A stretch of 64,000 nucleotides of DNA from Tractidigestivibacter sp050946515 (GCF_050946515.1 NZ_JBMNUX010000001.1:62001-126000), one strand, 5' to 3'; counted from the stretch's first letter, positions 1 through 9,886 are shown. The notes: generated from the letters alone by a model not told the origin. Program-made: numbers and translations.

Positions 1-1
1 C

Positions 2-1012
2 ATGACGGCAAGCTACGACGACATAGTCTCCGACCCAGACATCGACCTTGTCGTTGAGTGCATGGGAGGCCTTGAGCCCTCGCACACTTACATCCTTTCC
101 GCGCTCAACGCGGGCAAGCATGTCGTGACCTCCAACAAGGCGGTCGTCGCCGCCTATTTCAACGAGTTCGCGACCGCGGCGACGAAGACCGGGGTCGCGT
201 TCCTGATCGAGGCCACAACGGGCGGCGGCATTCCGTGGATCGCCGGCATCGAGAAGGTCCGCCGCATCGAGGACGTCAACTCCTTCTATGGCATCATGAA
301 CGGCACGACCAACTACATCGTCTATTCGATGCTGAAGGACGGCTCTGACTTTGGGGAGTCGCTTAGCAAGGCGCAGGAGCTTGGCTATGCCGAGCGCGAC
401 CCCTCGGCCGACATCGATGGCATCGACGTGCGCAACAAGACGATCATCTCCGCAACGGTCGCGTTCGACGTCGCATGCACGCAGGACCTTCCTGTGACCG
501 GCATCCGCACGCTCACGAAGTACGACCTCGACCTCTTTGGCAGCCGCGACATGACGGTAAAGCTCATCGGTCGCGGGGTGCAGAAGGACGGTCGCTACGC
601 CGTGGCCGTCGAGCCCATGGCGCTTCCGACGGCGTCCCTGGAGGCAAACGTGCCCACCAACTTCAACCTGGTCACGCTTGACGCGCCCTCAATCGGCACG
701 CTCAAGTACTACGGCCAGGGCGCGGGCAGCCTCCCCACCGGCAACGCCATCGTCCAGGACATCATTGACTGCGAGCAGGGCCGCCGCCCCGTCTACGACT
801 TCTCGCGCGGCCTTGCCTATGACCCTGACCTGCTTCGCTCGGACTACGTCTTTCGTACCGACGCCAGCGTCTCCGGCGCGTCGTTCTACGAGCCAGGAGC
901 AGTCGTTGTCAAAGGCCTCACGGCCGTGGAGGCCAGAGCCAAGTTTGAGGAAGCGCTCAAGGCCGACCCAACCACGTTTATGGCAGCCCTCGTTGCGGGC
1001 CAAGAGAGCTAG
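2..1012 (+). CDS. hom: Homoserine dehydrogenase (5' part outside window)
   Basis: NAD(P)H-dependent reduction of aspartate semialdehyde to homoserine, the branch to threonine and methionine. The visible 336 residues begin inside the N-terminal nucleotide-binding domain (the VECMGG and VVTSNKAVV stretches are typical) and run through the catalytic domain with NGTTNYI and the GYAERDPSADIDGID segment that binds substrate and metal. The frame is open to the left edge, so the ATG at 2 is probably internal. The protein ends about 80 residues after the catalytic core; the final PGAVVVKGLTAVEA region may be part of a C-terminal ACT-like regulatory tail. It lies 12 bp before aspartate kinase and then asd, so three consecutive aspartate-family steps are probably co-transcribed. 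Confidence 0.95.
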   Translation: MTASYDDIVSDPDIDLVVECMGGLEPSHTYILSALNAGKHVVTSNKAVVAAYFNEFATAATKTGVAFLIEATTGGGIPWIAGIEKVRRIEDVNSFYGIMNGTTNYIVYSMLKDGSDFGESLSKAQELGYAERDPSADIDGIDVRNKTIISATVAFDVACTQDLPVTGIRTLTKYDLDLFGSRDMTVKLIGRGVQKDGRYAVAVEPMALPTASLEANVPTNFNLVTLDAPSIGTLKYYGQGAGSLPTGNAIVQDIIDCEQGRRPVYDFSRGLAYDPDLLRSDYVFRTDASVSGASFYEPGAVVVKGLTAVEARAKFEEALKADPTTFMAALVAGQES

Positions 1013-1024
1013 GAGCAAATCCCT

Positions 1025-2368
1025 ATGATCAAAATCGCAAAGTTTGGCGGGTCGAGCGTCGCCTCTGCCGAGCAGTTCAAGAAGGTTAAGAAGATCGTCG
1101 AGGCAGATCCCGACCGCCGCTTCATCGTTGTCTCCGCGGCGGGCAAGCGCTTTCCGGACGACAACAAGATCACGGACCTTTTGCTGCTCGTTAACGCCCA
1201 CGTGCAGTATCACGTCGATTGCACCGCCCTTCTCGCCGACATCGAGCAGCGCTTTGTGGACATAGCCGACGAGCTGGGCGTCGAGTGGCCCGTGGCCGAG
1301 AAGTTCGAGACCTTCGCCTCCAACATCAAGAAGCACTCGCCCGAGTACGTGGTATCGCGCGGCGAGTGGTTCACGGCTCACATCATGGCCGAGTACCTGG
1401 GAATCCCCTTCGTGGACGCAGCCGATGTGATCGTGTTCCACCACGACGGCACCGTCGACATGGAGCGCACCTCCGCGCGCATCAAGGAGACCGTCGTTCG
1501 CCACGGCGCTTTCGTGCTGCCCGGCTTCTATGGGGCGACGGTCGATGGGGCAATCAAGCTCTTCCAGCGTGGCGGCGGCGACATCACGGGGGCAATAGTC
1601 GCGCGCTGCCTGGACGCCAACGTCTACGAGAACTGGACCGACGTCTCGGGCTTCCTCTCCGCAGACCCGCGCATCGTCGAGAACCCGCGCTCCATCCGCC
1701 GCATCACCTTCGACGAGATGCGCGAGCTCTCCTACATGGGCGCGTCGGTCCTGCAGGAGGAGGCAATCTTCCCCGTGCGCGAGGCCAACATCCCCATCCA
1801 GATCAAGAACACCAACCGTCCCGACGATCCCGGCACCACCATTCGCGAGACCGCTGAGGGCTCGGAGGACGAGCACCTGATCACGGGCATCGCGGGTCGC
1901 AAGGACTTCATGGCGGTGCACGTCAAGAAGGCCCACATGTCCAACATGGTCGGCGTCGTTTCGCGCGCCCTGTCGATCTTCGAGCGCTATGGCGTGTCTA
2001 TCGAGCACATCCCCACGGGCGTCGACTCCTTTGGCGTCGTCGTCTCGTCGGCCGACGTCAAGGACACCATCTACTCGATCGTCAACGACATCCGCCGCGA
2101 GATCAAGCCTGATGACATCTCCATGGTGGACAAGCTGGCGCTCATCTCCGTCGTCGGCCGCAACATGTCCAAGCGCTCCGGCACCTCTGGCAAGATCTTC
2201 GGAGCGCTCGGCGACGCGGGCATCAACATTCGCATGATTACGCAGAGCTCCGAGGAGATCTCCATCATCGTGGGCGTGGACAATGCGGACTTCGACCGCG
2301 CCATTCAGGTGATTTACGAGCGCTTCGTTCGCAACGAGATGGTCAGCACTGGAAAGGAAGGCAAGTAA
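1025..2368 (+). CDS. Aspartate kinase
   Basis: ATP-dependent phosphorylation of aspartate, the committed step to lysine, threonine and methionine. The 447-residue protein starts with the KFGGSSV nucleotide-binding signature and carries the RGGGDITGA catalytic loop near residue 190. The C-terminal third has the two ACT repeats expected for feedback control (around 305-370 and 380-440, with GVDSFGVVVSS and MITQSSEEISI). The length and the insertion after KFGGSSV resemble the monofunctional AK-III/YclM type rather than the shorter alpha-beta type. AGGAG precedes the ATG. Its stop overlaps the asd start by one base (TAATG), which suggests translational coupling. Confidence 0.95.
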   Translation: MIKIAKFGGSSVASAEQFKKVKKIVEADPDRRFIVVSAAGKRFPDDNKITDLLLLVNAHVQYHVDCTALLADIEQRFVDIADELGVEWPVAEKFETFASNIKKHSPEYVVSRGEWFTAHIMAEYLGIPFVDAADVIVFHHDGTVDMERTSARIKETVVRHGAFVLPGFYGATVDGAIKLFQRGGGDITGAIVARCLDANVYENWTDVSGFLSADPRIVENPRSIRRITFDEMRELSYMGASVLQEEAIFPVREANIPIQIKNTNRPDDPGTTIRETAEGSEDEHLITGIAGRKDFMAVHVKKAHMSNMVGVVSRALSIFERYGVSIEHIPTGVDSFGVVVSSADVKDTIYSIVNDIRREIKPDDISMVDKLALISVVGRNMSKRSGTSGKIFGALGDAGINIRMITQSSEEISIIVGVDNADFDRAIQVIYERFVRNEMVSTGKEGK

Positions 2369-3381
2369 TGTCCGAGAAGGTCGTAGCAATCCTGGGCGCG
2401 ACGGGCGTCGTCGGCACCCAGATGATCCAGTGCCTCGAGGAGAGGGACTTTCCCGTCAAGCGCCTGGTCCCGCTTGCCAGCGCCCGCTCTGCCGGCAAGA
2501 CCGTCGAGTTCAAGGGCGAGAAGGTCGTCGTCCAGGAGGCGCGTCCCGAGGCCTTCGAGGGCGTCGACATCGTGCTGGGCGCAGCGGGAGACGACATCGC
2601 CAAGGCGCTTCTGCCCGAGGCGGCGGCGCGTGGGGCCGTCTGCGTGGACAACAGCCACGCCTTTCGCCTTGACCCCGATGTCCCGCTCGTAATCCCCGAG
2701 ATCAATGCGGCAGACATCGCCAATCACCCCAGAAACATCATCGCAAACCCCAACTGCGCGACGATCATCGGCCTTGTGCCCACCTGGCCGCTTCACCAGA
2801 AGGCGGGCCTTACGCGCATGATCGTCTCGACGTACCAGGCGGCCTCGGGAGCCGGCATGCCCGGCCTTCGCGAGCTACAGCGCGAGATGGGCGTCGTGGC
2901 AAACGGGGGAGAGATGGGCGACACCTCGCCCTTTGCCTACCAGCTGGCGGCAAACCTCATCCCGCAGATTGGCTCCTTCAAGGACGAGGCATACACCTCC
3001 GAGGAGTGGAAGATGCAGAACGAGGGTCGCAAGATCATGCACCTTCCCGAGGTGCGCGTGAACTGCACCTGCGTGCGCGTGCCTGTGATGCGCAGCCACT
3101 CCGAGTCGATCACTGCCGAGTTCGAGCGCCCCATCTCGCCTGACGAGGCGCGCGAGGCCCTTGCGGCGGCCCCAGGGGTGAAGGTCGTCGACGACCCTGA
3201 GAGCCTGCGCTATCCCATGCCGCTCGACACCTCTGACCAGGACCTCGTCTACGTCGGCCGAATCCGTCGCGACCTCTCTGCTCCGGACGGAACGAACGCG
3301 CTGACGTTCTTCTGCTGCGGTGACCAGATTCGCAAGGGCGCGGCCACCAACGCCGTGCAGATTGCGGAGTATTTGGTATAA
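2368..3381 (+). CDS. asd: Aspartate-semialdehyde dehydrogenase
   Basis: Reduces aspartyl phosphate to aspartate semialdehyde, supplying homoserine dehydrogenase and the diaminopimelate/lysine branch. The 337 residues open with the Rossmann motif GATGVVGTQM. The active-site cysteine is in NPNCATI (about residue 130), and a histidine and arginine for substrate binding follow in the VPVMRSHSESI region. Length matches the Gram-positive Asd family. It is the last gene of the hom-aspartate kinase-asd cluster and is followed by a strong hairpin terminator. Confidence 0.96.
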   Translation: MSEKVVAILGATGVVGTQMIQCLEERDFPVKRLVPLASARSAGKTVEFKGEKVVVQEARPEAFEGVDIVLGAAGDDIAKALLPEAAARGAVCVDNSHAFRLDPDVPLVIPEINAADIANHPRNIIANPNCATIIGLVPTWPLHQKAGLTRMIVSTYQAASGAGMPGLRELQREMGVVANGGEMGDTSPFAYQLAANLIPQIGSFKDEAYTSEEWKMQNEGRKIMHLPEVRVNCTCVRVPVMRSHSESITAEFERPISPDEAREALAAAPGVKVVDDPESLRYPMPLDTSDQDLVYVGRIRRDLSAPDGTNALTFFCCGDQIRKGAATNAVQIAEYLV

Positions 3382-3405
3382 GGCCCCACGGACGCATGGC
3401 TTCTG

Positions 3406-3453
3406 GCGCCCTTCTCGACGGCTTGCGACCATCGAGAAGGGCGCGTGCTTTTT
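3406..3453 (+). terminator. Rho-independent terminator after asd
   Basis: GCGCCCTTCTCGA (3406-3418) pairs perfectly with TCGAGAAGGGCGC (3432-3444) across a 13-nt loop, followed by a short T run. It closes the aspartate-family operon. The convergent SixA-CHAD gene ends 70 bp away, so the hairpin may serve both directions. Confidence 0.8.
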
Positions 3454-3523
3454 GAATGGCTTGGCCGGATGAATGCCTAGCTACTTGCTGCTCCCGGATG
3501 CGTCGAGCCGGCGCCTTGGCGCC

Positions 3524-4846
3524 TTACGAGCGCTTCTTCAGCTGCTTCAGGATTTCCTTCTCGCGGGCACGCTCGGCGTGAGCATAGCTAGCCTTTTTAT
3601 TGGTGCCGCCCTTCTCGGGCTTTCCCTGCAGCTTCGCCGCGAGCTCGAGATTTACGCGCGCATCGCAAAGCTCCCCCAAGAGCTCTTGCGCCTCTCTGGC
3701 CTCGTCTCCAGTCTTGACGCAGTCTTCGCCGAGGATTGCCCCCAGCTCGCGGGCTATGTAGCGCTGCTGCTTGGAGCGCTTGCGGACGGCGTGGGTCGCC
3801 TCGGCGTCGCCGAAGTCGCACGCCGCCAGCTCGTCGCGGTATTGGGCCGCGAGCTCAAAATAGCGCCCGCGAAGCTCTTCGACAGAAAGGCCACGCCCCT
3901 CGATGACCCCGCGCCACCGAACCGACTTCAGCAGCCTCACGATGCTCCCGAGCTGACGCTTCGTGCGCCGCTTTCCAAACTCCGAGAAGAACCTCTTTCT
4001 CACGGCGTCGCGTTGGGCCGCGCAGGAGTCAAGGAGCTCCTGCTGGTCTGACCAAGCAGGCCCGTCCGCGTCCTCGCCCTCCGCGCTGGCAGAGCTCAGC
4101 TGCCCAAAGATCACGTCGTACTCCCGAAGCTCAGAGGTTGGGGCCTGAAGCTCGCGCAGGTCCTCGCTTGCCTCGGCCCAGACCTCCTTGCGAAGGTACG
4201 GCTTTGCAAACGTGACGAGCGAGCGCGCCACGCGAAGAGAGATTCGGTACTGGTGGAGCGCCTCCACATCGTCGGGATTGTTGCGCAGCTGCTTGGCTCG
4301 CCTCGAGACCTGCTCTCCTGCGTGGGCAAAGGCCTTCTCAAGCTGGATCATCGTCTCCCAGCGCTCTGGGGGAGGTCCCTGCAAGAACCAGGCGAGGTCG
4401 TAGCCCTCCTGCCCGTCCTCCCTTGGCACCAGGCACGCTATGGCAGCCTTGCCAAAGTGCAGCTGGTCTCCACACATCTGCTGAGTGAGCGCCTCCACAA
4501 AAGGACCCCGGGCGACTGCCACGACGGCTCCTTCGGTTGCCTCGATCTTCTCGAGCAGCGCCTCTGCGTTTTCGTCAGAGAGTGCGTCGACCACCTTGAC
4601 CCTGTCTGCGTCTATCTCCAAGGCGTCTGCAGCCATCTCCGCCGTCTGGTAGGCGCGGGTCGCTGTGCTTGACCAGATGCTTACCGCGTCCGGATCCACG
4701 AATCCGCCGAGAAGCGAGGCCATTCTCCTCATGGCGGCACGGCCCGCGCGCTTTCCTGCCGTGCTGAGCTTGCGCCTTTCCTCGCTGGATGCGCTCGATG
4801 CTCCCTTTGCCTTTGCGTGGCGGATAAGAAGTATGCAGCTTGCCAT
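3524..4846 (-). CDS. SixA-type histidine phosphatase fused to a CHAD domain
   Basis: A two-domain protein of 440 residues. The N-terminal ~165 residues form a histidine-phosphatase fold: LLIRHAK (RHG-type catalytic motif, residues ~6-12), the WSSTATRAYQTAEM stretch, and a degenerate second motif (VVAVARGP, where SixA proteins usually have a histidine). The C-terminal ~220 residues look like CHAD, a conserved histidine and arginine/lysine-rich alpha-helical domain known to bind polyphosphate: EALHQYRISLRVARS and ATHAVRKRSKQQRYIARE. I chose the ATG at 4846 because GAGGAG lies just upstream and the phosphatase fold begins there; an upstream in-frame start would add 21 atypical residues. Substrate is unknown; phosphohistidine or polyphosphate-related phosphates are reasonable guesses. 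Confidence 0.8.
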   Translation of the reverse strand: MASCILLIRHAKAKGASSASSEERRKLSTAGKRAGRAAMRRMASLLGGFVDPDAVSIWSSTATRAYQTAEMAADALEIDADRVKVVDALSDENAEALLEKIEATEGAVVAVARGPFVEALTQQMCGDQLHFGKAAIACLVPREDGQEGYDLAWFLQGPPPERWETMIQLEKAFAHAGEQVSRRAKQLRNNPDDVEALHQYRISLRVARSLVTFAKPYLRKEVWAEASEDLRELQAPTSELREYDVIFGQLSSASAEGEDADGPAWSDQQELLDSCAAQRDAVRKRFFSEFGKRRTKRQLGSIVRLLKSVRWRGVIEGRGLSVEELRGRYFELAAQYRDELAACDFGDAEATHAVRKRSKQQRYIARELGAILGEDCVKTGDEAREAQELLGELCDARVNLELAAKLQGKPEKGGTNKKASYAHAERAREKEILKQLKKRS

Positions 4847-5071
4847 GGTGGCGCTCCTCAGCTCGATGCTCTCCTTCAGCCCTATTATGCCAAGCCTCTG
4901 GGGGCTCAATGCCTAGGCAGCGCAATTTGTCCCCGTTCGTGTTGTCGCCTGACGCGCTGCGCTCTTTCGGATTCGCTCATGGCAGCGTTCGAAGGTATTA
5001 TCAATGCATCCGGCCGAGCGCTTCTCGCGAGCAGCCGTTGCTATGCCATCGATAAAGGTGAGGCGGTCGCT

Positions 5072-5704
5072 GTGGCATTTGACTTCAAGAAGGAGTACAA
5101 GGACCTTTACCATGCAACCAGCCGTCCGAGCATCGTGGACGTGCCTCCTATGACCTACATCGCCGTGCGCGGGAGCGGTGACCCAAACGAGGAGGGCGGC
5201 GCCTACCAGGCCTCCATCGGCGTTCTCTATGCCTTGGCGTACACCATCAAGATGAGCAAAAGGGGAGACCATGTGATTGATGGCTACTTCGACTTCGTAG
5301 TGCCGCCGCTTGAGGGCTTCTGGTGGCAAGAGGGTGTCCGTGGGGTCAGCTACGCCGACAAGGCCTCATTCCAGTGGGTCTCGGCCATCCGCGTTCCCGA
5401 TTTCGTGACTCCTGCGGAGCTTGGCTGGGCCGCGGGCGCGGCCGCGAAGAAGAAGGGCCTTGACTGCTCGTCTGCCCACCTCGTGCAAATGGAGGAGGGA
5501 CTCTGCGTGCAGGCGTTGCACGTGGGCCCCTTTGACGACGAGCCGGCAACCGTGACCCAGATGGACGAGTTCCTCGCACGCGAGGGCTACGAGAACGACT
5601 TCTCCGAGTCCCGCCGCCATCACGAGATCTATCTCTCAGACGCTCGCCGCGTCGCGCCCGAGAAATGGAGGACAATCATCCGCCATCCCGTTAGAAAGGC
5701 ATAG
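5072..5704 (+). CDS. GyrI-like small-molecule-binding domain protein
   Basis: A 210-residue protein that resembles the stand-alone GyrI-like (SOUL/YtfE-unrelated, AraC effector-domain) family: start FDFKKEYKDLYH, then PPMTYIAVRGSGDPNEEGGAYQ, IGVLYALAYTIKMSKRG, and DGYFDFVVPPLEGFWW. These proteins bind or hydrolyse small hydrophobic or cationic compounds; the ligand here is unknown. The GTG at 5072 is chosen because the conserved family N-terminus starts exactly there and AAAGGTGAGG lies upstream; longer in-frame versions add low-complexity sequence that does not match the family. It is a single gene between the divergent SixA-CHAD gene and a convergent ABC operon. Confidence 0.8.
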   Translation: MAFDFKKEYKDLYHATSRPSIVDVPPMTYIAVRGSGDPNEEGGAYQASIGVLYALAYTIKMSKRGDHVIDGYFDFVVPPLEGFWWQEGVRGVSYADKASFQWVSAIRVPDFVTPAELGWAAGAAAKKKGLDCSSAHLVQMEEGLCVQALHVGPFDDEPATVTQMDEFLAREGYENDFSESRRHHEIYLSDARRVAPEKWRTIIRHPVRKA

Positions 5705-5747
5705 CGTCGCCCCAGCTTCCGGCACCGGCCTTATCCGCAGCCTTGCC

Positions 5748-6567
<820 letters not shown>

Positions 6568-6575
<8 letters not shown>

Positions 6576-7221
6576 GGTAGTAGTCCAGCTTCTTTTCGAG
6601 CTTGCGGAGGATGAACTCGATGACCAGGCAGGTCACCCAGTAGAAGAGCGCGGCAAGGGCAAAGCCCACCATGTCGCGCTGCGAGTTGACGATCGAGCGG
6701 CTTTGGCTGAAGAGCTCGAGCACGCCGAGCGAGAAGGCTAGAGACGTGTCCTTCACCAGCGTGACCACCTCGTTTCCCATGGCAGGAAGGATTCGCTTGA
6801 TCACCTGCGGGAGGACGATTCTGAAGAAGGTCTGGCGGCTGGAGTAGCCAAGCACCTGCGCGGCCTCGTACTGACCTCGGGGGATGGACTGGATTCCCGA
6901 CCGATAAATCTCGGCAAAGTATGCGGCGTAGTTGATTACGAACGCTATGCAGACGGCAACGAAGGTGTAGCCGCTGCCCATCGAGATGCCAAAGACGTAG
7001 TAGGGGACAAACGCAACGGCGAACATCTGGAGCATCAGCGGCGTGCCACGCAGAAGCGAGATGATCAGCTGCATGAGAAGGGAGAGCGGCTTGAAGCGCG
7101 AGAGCCTTCCCAGCGCGATGGGGATTCCCAGGGGAACGCCCAGCACGAGCGTGATCGCGAAGATTTCGAGCGTCGTGCCGTAGCCTTGGAAGAGCATGCC
7201 GAGCATAGTTTGAAGTGTCAC
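6568..7221 (-). CDS. Amino-acid ABC transporter permease
   Basis: Membrane permease of 217 residues of the HisM/GlnP family. It has about five hydrophobic segments and the EAA-loop pattern EAAQVLGYSSRQTFFRIVLPQ near residue 140 that contacts the ATPase. It starts with GTG (7221), preceded by a purine-rich AAGGAA. Only one permease is encoded, so the transporter probably uses a homodimer. It is positioned between the substrate-binding lipoprotein and the ATPase gene. Confidence 0.93.
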
Positions 7222-7320
7222 GGGTCAGATTCCTTGCCTTGTGGTCAGATTGGGCGGCAGAAGGCGCGAAGAGCGCCTCCGCTGCCGCCGCTTGCGATGC
7301 GAGTCCTTCTCGAGGGTCCG

Positions 7321-8214
7321 TTATGCCTGGGGCAGGCACCAGAGGTCGTAGCTGACGCCCTGGTCTGCGTACTTCTCGCAAATCTCCTTGACGGTTCCGT
7401 CCGCGTCGAGCTGCTGGAGGTCGGCCTCGACCTTGGAGGCGAGCTCCTCGCCCTGGTCGGTCTTGGCGAAGCCGACGGCGAAGTGCTCGGAGTTGAGCGC
7501 CTCGTCAAGGATCGTGAAGACGTCGGTCTTGTCGCCGATGTTGTATACCGCGACGGGGTAGTCGACGGCGATTGCGTCAACCTGGCCGCTCTCGAGCATC
7601 GTGAAGGCGGTGTTGTAGTTGTCAATCGTCTGGAACTGGCCGAAGCTCGCGCCGAGCTCGGCTTGGTCGCCGTCTTCGGAGAGAAGGTCGTAGGCTGCGG
7701 AATCGGCCTGCGTGATCACGTTCTTTCCGGAAAGCCCGGCGAGATCGGTGATTCCGGAGTCGGCGCGAACGACTACGACCTGGCGGTTCTCCATGTAGGG
7801 GTCGGTGAAGGCATAGTCATCCTCGCGGCCCTCGATGGTGAATCCGTTCCAGATGCAGGTGATCTGGCCGGAGTTGAGCATGGCGTCCTTGGCGTCCCAG
7901 CTGATGGGGGTGGGGGTATAGGTCCAGCCCTCCATGTCGCAGACTTCCTTTGCGAGGTCGAGGTCGAAGCCGGTGTATTCGCCGTCGTCGCCTACGTAGC
8001 CATAGGGAGGAAAGTCTTGGTCGAAGCCGATGATGAAGTTGCCGTCGAAGCTCGACCCGGAGTCTGAGCTGGTGGTAGACGAGCTAGAGCTGCTGTCTGA
8101 AGAGCTTGACGTGCTTGAGCCACAGCCAGCCAGTCCAAAGGCGGCAAACGTTCCAAAGAGTGCGGCGGAACCGGTCAGGAACTGGCGACGGTTGAGGTTT
8201 GAGCGGGTTTGCAT
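7321..8214 (-). CDS. Tat-type lipoprotein substrate-binding protein of the amino-acid ABC transporter
   Basis: Extracellular solute-binding protein (family 3) of 297 residues. The N-terminus carries a twin-arginine-like NRRQFL motif, a hydrophobic segment and a lipobox LAGC, so the mature protein should be a lipid-anchored, possibly Tat-exported receptor. A serine-rich linker (positions ~33-52) joins the anchor to the binding domain. The fold signatures are NFIIGFDQDFPPYGYVGDDGEYTGFD in segments, and GLSGKNVITQ and DAIAVDYPVA later. It is the first gene of the operon; the ligand is unknown but the family takes polar or charged amino acids or cystine. Confidence 0.93.
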   Translation of the reverse strand: MQTRSNLNRRQFLTGSAALFGTFAAFGLAGCGSSTSSSSDSSSSSSTTSSDSGSSFDGNFIIGFDQDFPPYGYVGDDGEYTGFDLDLAKEVCDMEGWTYTPTPISWDAKDAMLNSGQITCIWNGFTIEGREDDYAFTDPYMENRQVVVVRADSGITDLAGLSGKNVITQADSAAYDLLSEDGDQAELGASFGQFQTIDNYNTAFTMLESGQVDAIAVDYPVAVYNIGDKTDVFTILDEALNSEHFAVGFAKTDQGEELASKVEADLQQLDADGTVKEICEKYADQGVSYDLWCLPQA

Positions 8215-8378
8215 GATGACTCCGATCGATTGGAGCTAATTGACTCATACACTTTAGCGCGATGGAGTACTTTGTTGGTTTCCAAGTTGTTGCGGATGAC
8301 AAATGAAAGATTTTTTCTGCATTAATGCAGGTAGATGGCTCGTTTCGGAGCGTCCGAGAAAAAATTTGAGATTTGGGG

Positions 8379-8406
8379 TTGAACCTTCCAAATCTTTTGG
8401 CATAAT
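8379..8406 (+). promoter_or_regulatory. Sigma-70-like promoter for tRNA-His/tRNA-Lys
   Basis: TTGAAC (8379-8384) and CATAAT (8401-8406) are separated by 16 bp and sit 34 bp upstream of tRNA-His, the spacing expected for a tRNA promoter. Confidence 0.6.
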
Positions 8407-8440
8407 TACTAACTGCTTCGTGACGAGGTGGGTCCAGATG

Positions 8441-8516
8441 GTGGGTGTAGCTCAGTTGGAAGAGCGACGGACCGTGGCTCCGTAGGTCGAGGGTTCGAGC
8501 CCCTCTACCCACCCCA
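8441..8516 (+). tRNA. tRNA-His (GTG)
   Basis: Complete cloverleaf: acceptor GTGGGTG/TACCCAC, D-arm GCTC...GAGC, anticodon stem ACGGA/TCCGT, T-arm GAGGG/CCCTC, encoded CCA. A G at 8440 can serve as the G-1 identity base opposite C73. The anticodon loop reads CCGTGGC, so position 33 is C rather than the nearly universal U. Confidence 0.93.
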
Positions 8517-8531
8517 TTTAAAAGTGAATAT

Positions 8532-8607
8532 GGGTCGTTAGCTCAGTTGGTAGAGCAGGGGACTCTTAATCCCAAGGTCGAGGGTTCGACCCCCTCACGA
8601 CCCACCA
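8532..8607 (+). tRNA. tRNA-Lys (CTT)
   Basis: Cloverleaf with acceptor GGGTCGT/ACGACCC, anticodon loop CTCTTAA (U33 normal), T-arm GAGGG/CCCTC and encoded CCA. It lies 15 bp after tRNA-His and probably shares its transcript. Confidence 0.96.
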
Positions 8608-8617
8608 CGTAAGTTCG

Positions 8618-8655
8618 CAGGTCATCGGTTGTTTCCGGTGACCTGCTTTTTTGTT
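8618..8655 (+). terminator. Terminator of the tRNA-His/Lys transcript
   Basis: GCAGGTCA (8618-8625) pairs with TGACCTGC (8639-8646), followed directly by a run of six T. Confidence 0.85.
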
Positions 8656-8754
8656 TGCATCTAGCCAAGTAGCGCACGTGGAAGTGCAAAAGTAGTGCAA
8701 GGATTAATCGTAGACAGAAAATGCCCTGTTGGCGTGCGTGCTGGATGGAGAAGG

Positions 8755-8988
8755 ATGATCAAGACTAGCGACTTCCACGAGGCGCGCAATCTGCCCTTCG
8801 AGAAGAAGGTCGGCGCATTCACGATGTCGGATGGCGCGATAGCGACGGGCTCTTTCCTGAACTTCGAAAGCGAGTACGACTCGCCCGACGGCGTTCCATG
8901 CCTCTGCCTTCGCACGACGGAAAGCGCGGCGGTTTGTATAACGGAGGACGAGTTCGAGAGTGCGACTTTCCCCGACGAGGATGCCTAG
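8755..8988 (+). CDS. Hypothetical protein, 77 residues
   Basis: Small acidic protein starting MIKTSDFHEARNLPFEKK, with no membrane segment or recognised motif. I chose the ATG at 8755 because GGAGAAGG sits directly upstream; an in-frame start at 8695 would add 20 residues without support. The tail TEDEFESATFPDEDA is acidic and codon use looks coding. It is next to a decayed gene region and downstream of a tRNA pair, a common insertion neighbourhood, so it may be a remnant of accessory DNA. Function unknown. Confidence 0.5.
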   Translation: MIKTSDFHEARNLPFEKKVGAFTMSDGAIATGSFLNFESEYDSPDGVPCLCLRTTESAAVCITEDEFESATFPDEDA

Positions 8989-9142
8989 CCATGCTCTTTC
9001 AGGGTCGTTCGTCAGGCGATTCCCTCATGCGGCGCCATCCGAGGCAATCATGCGGGTTGCCGGCCAAGCCGTCTCTCACATACGGGATGCTGCCTATCAG
9101 AAGAGCCGCCCCGGAGGACGGCTCTCTAAAATGCGAGCGGGA

Positions 9143-9709
9143 TTACTTTTTCTCCTTCGTGCCTCTGGGAGAAGGACTCTTCATCATGTTTCTCGGAGAA
9201 GGGCCATAGGGCTCGTCAAGCATGAATTCCTCGCCGCTCTTCACAAGCCTCTCGAACTCGTCGGGGGACAAGTTCTCTTTAATTCGCTTGGCCTTCTTGA
9301 TGGCTCTCTTTTTCTCGTTCGTTTTAGCCTTCCCTCGGTCTTTCCCTCTTTATATCTAAACACCCTGCGACAATAGGCCTCCCGATTTGCCATTATCCAC
9401 TCGATCGCCCATGCATCGGCAGGGGGCTTCAGAGCAATCACTATTGGCGTGAATAGGCACGCTGCGGTTGCCTCGTTACGTTGTCCGGTCGCTGCCACTG
9501 CACTGTCTTTGGCGACGAGGTCACCCTTGCTCTTCGCTACGCCTATCGTCGCCCTTTGCCTTTGGCTTGCAGCCGTCCGTCTTTTGCTCAGGGGCGACCT
9601 TCTTCTCGTCGGCAACTTCGCTTGCCTTGCGAATCATCGCCATTCCCTCTGCGGTCTGCCCCCAGCGGCTGTAATCTGCCTTCTCTGTCGTACGAGCACC
9701 TCTTACCAC
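9143..9709 (-). pseudogene. Decayed gene of unknown function (at least two frameshifts)
   Basis: No intact gene spans 8989-9886, but the minus strand carries three coding-like pieces in successive frames. The first (about 9709-9525) reads YSRWGQTAEGMAMIRKASEV followed by a lysine-rich stretch. The second (about 9560-9340) reads PPADAWAIEWIMANREAYCR. The third (about 9350-9143) reads KAKRIKENLSPDEFERLVKS and ends EKK-stop. Joining them needs one frameshift near 9530-9560 and one near 9340-9350. Each piece ends or begins close to the next, which is the pattern of a decayed ~190-residue gene rather than chance. The lysine/arginine-rich composition differs from neighbours. Family not recognised. 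Confidence 0.5.
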
Positions 9710-9886
9710 ACGCTTACATCGACATTACTCGTCCTTCTCGCTTGCCCGCCTCCGCGCCATAATGACTGCCGTGTGCATAGCTTCGTCTCGACGTGATTCG
9801 GTCCCTGCAATAATGTGTGTGCTAGGTGACGTCTGCTGGCAACCTCGCGTCAGCTTTTCTCGCACCAGTCAAACAGGGGAGCTCAT

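Noticed and set aside
689..2389. Long antisense open frame opposite hom and aspartate kinase
   Set aside because: It is the expected by-product of GC-rich third codon positions on the other strand; its translation is low-complexity and both sense genes are unambiguous. The same applies to other long antisense frames (15699-17156, 17293-19170, 36123-38126, 43299-44117 and others).
8898..9376. Plus-strand open frames opposite the decayed gene
   Set aside because: Translations are proline/arginine-rich and start inside the 77-residue gene; the minus strand pieces look more coding-like.
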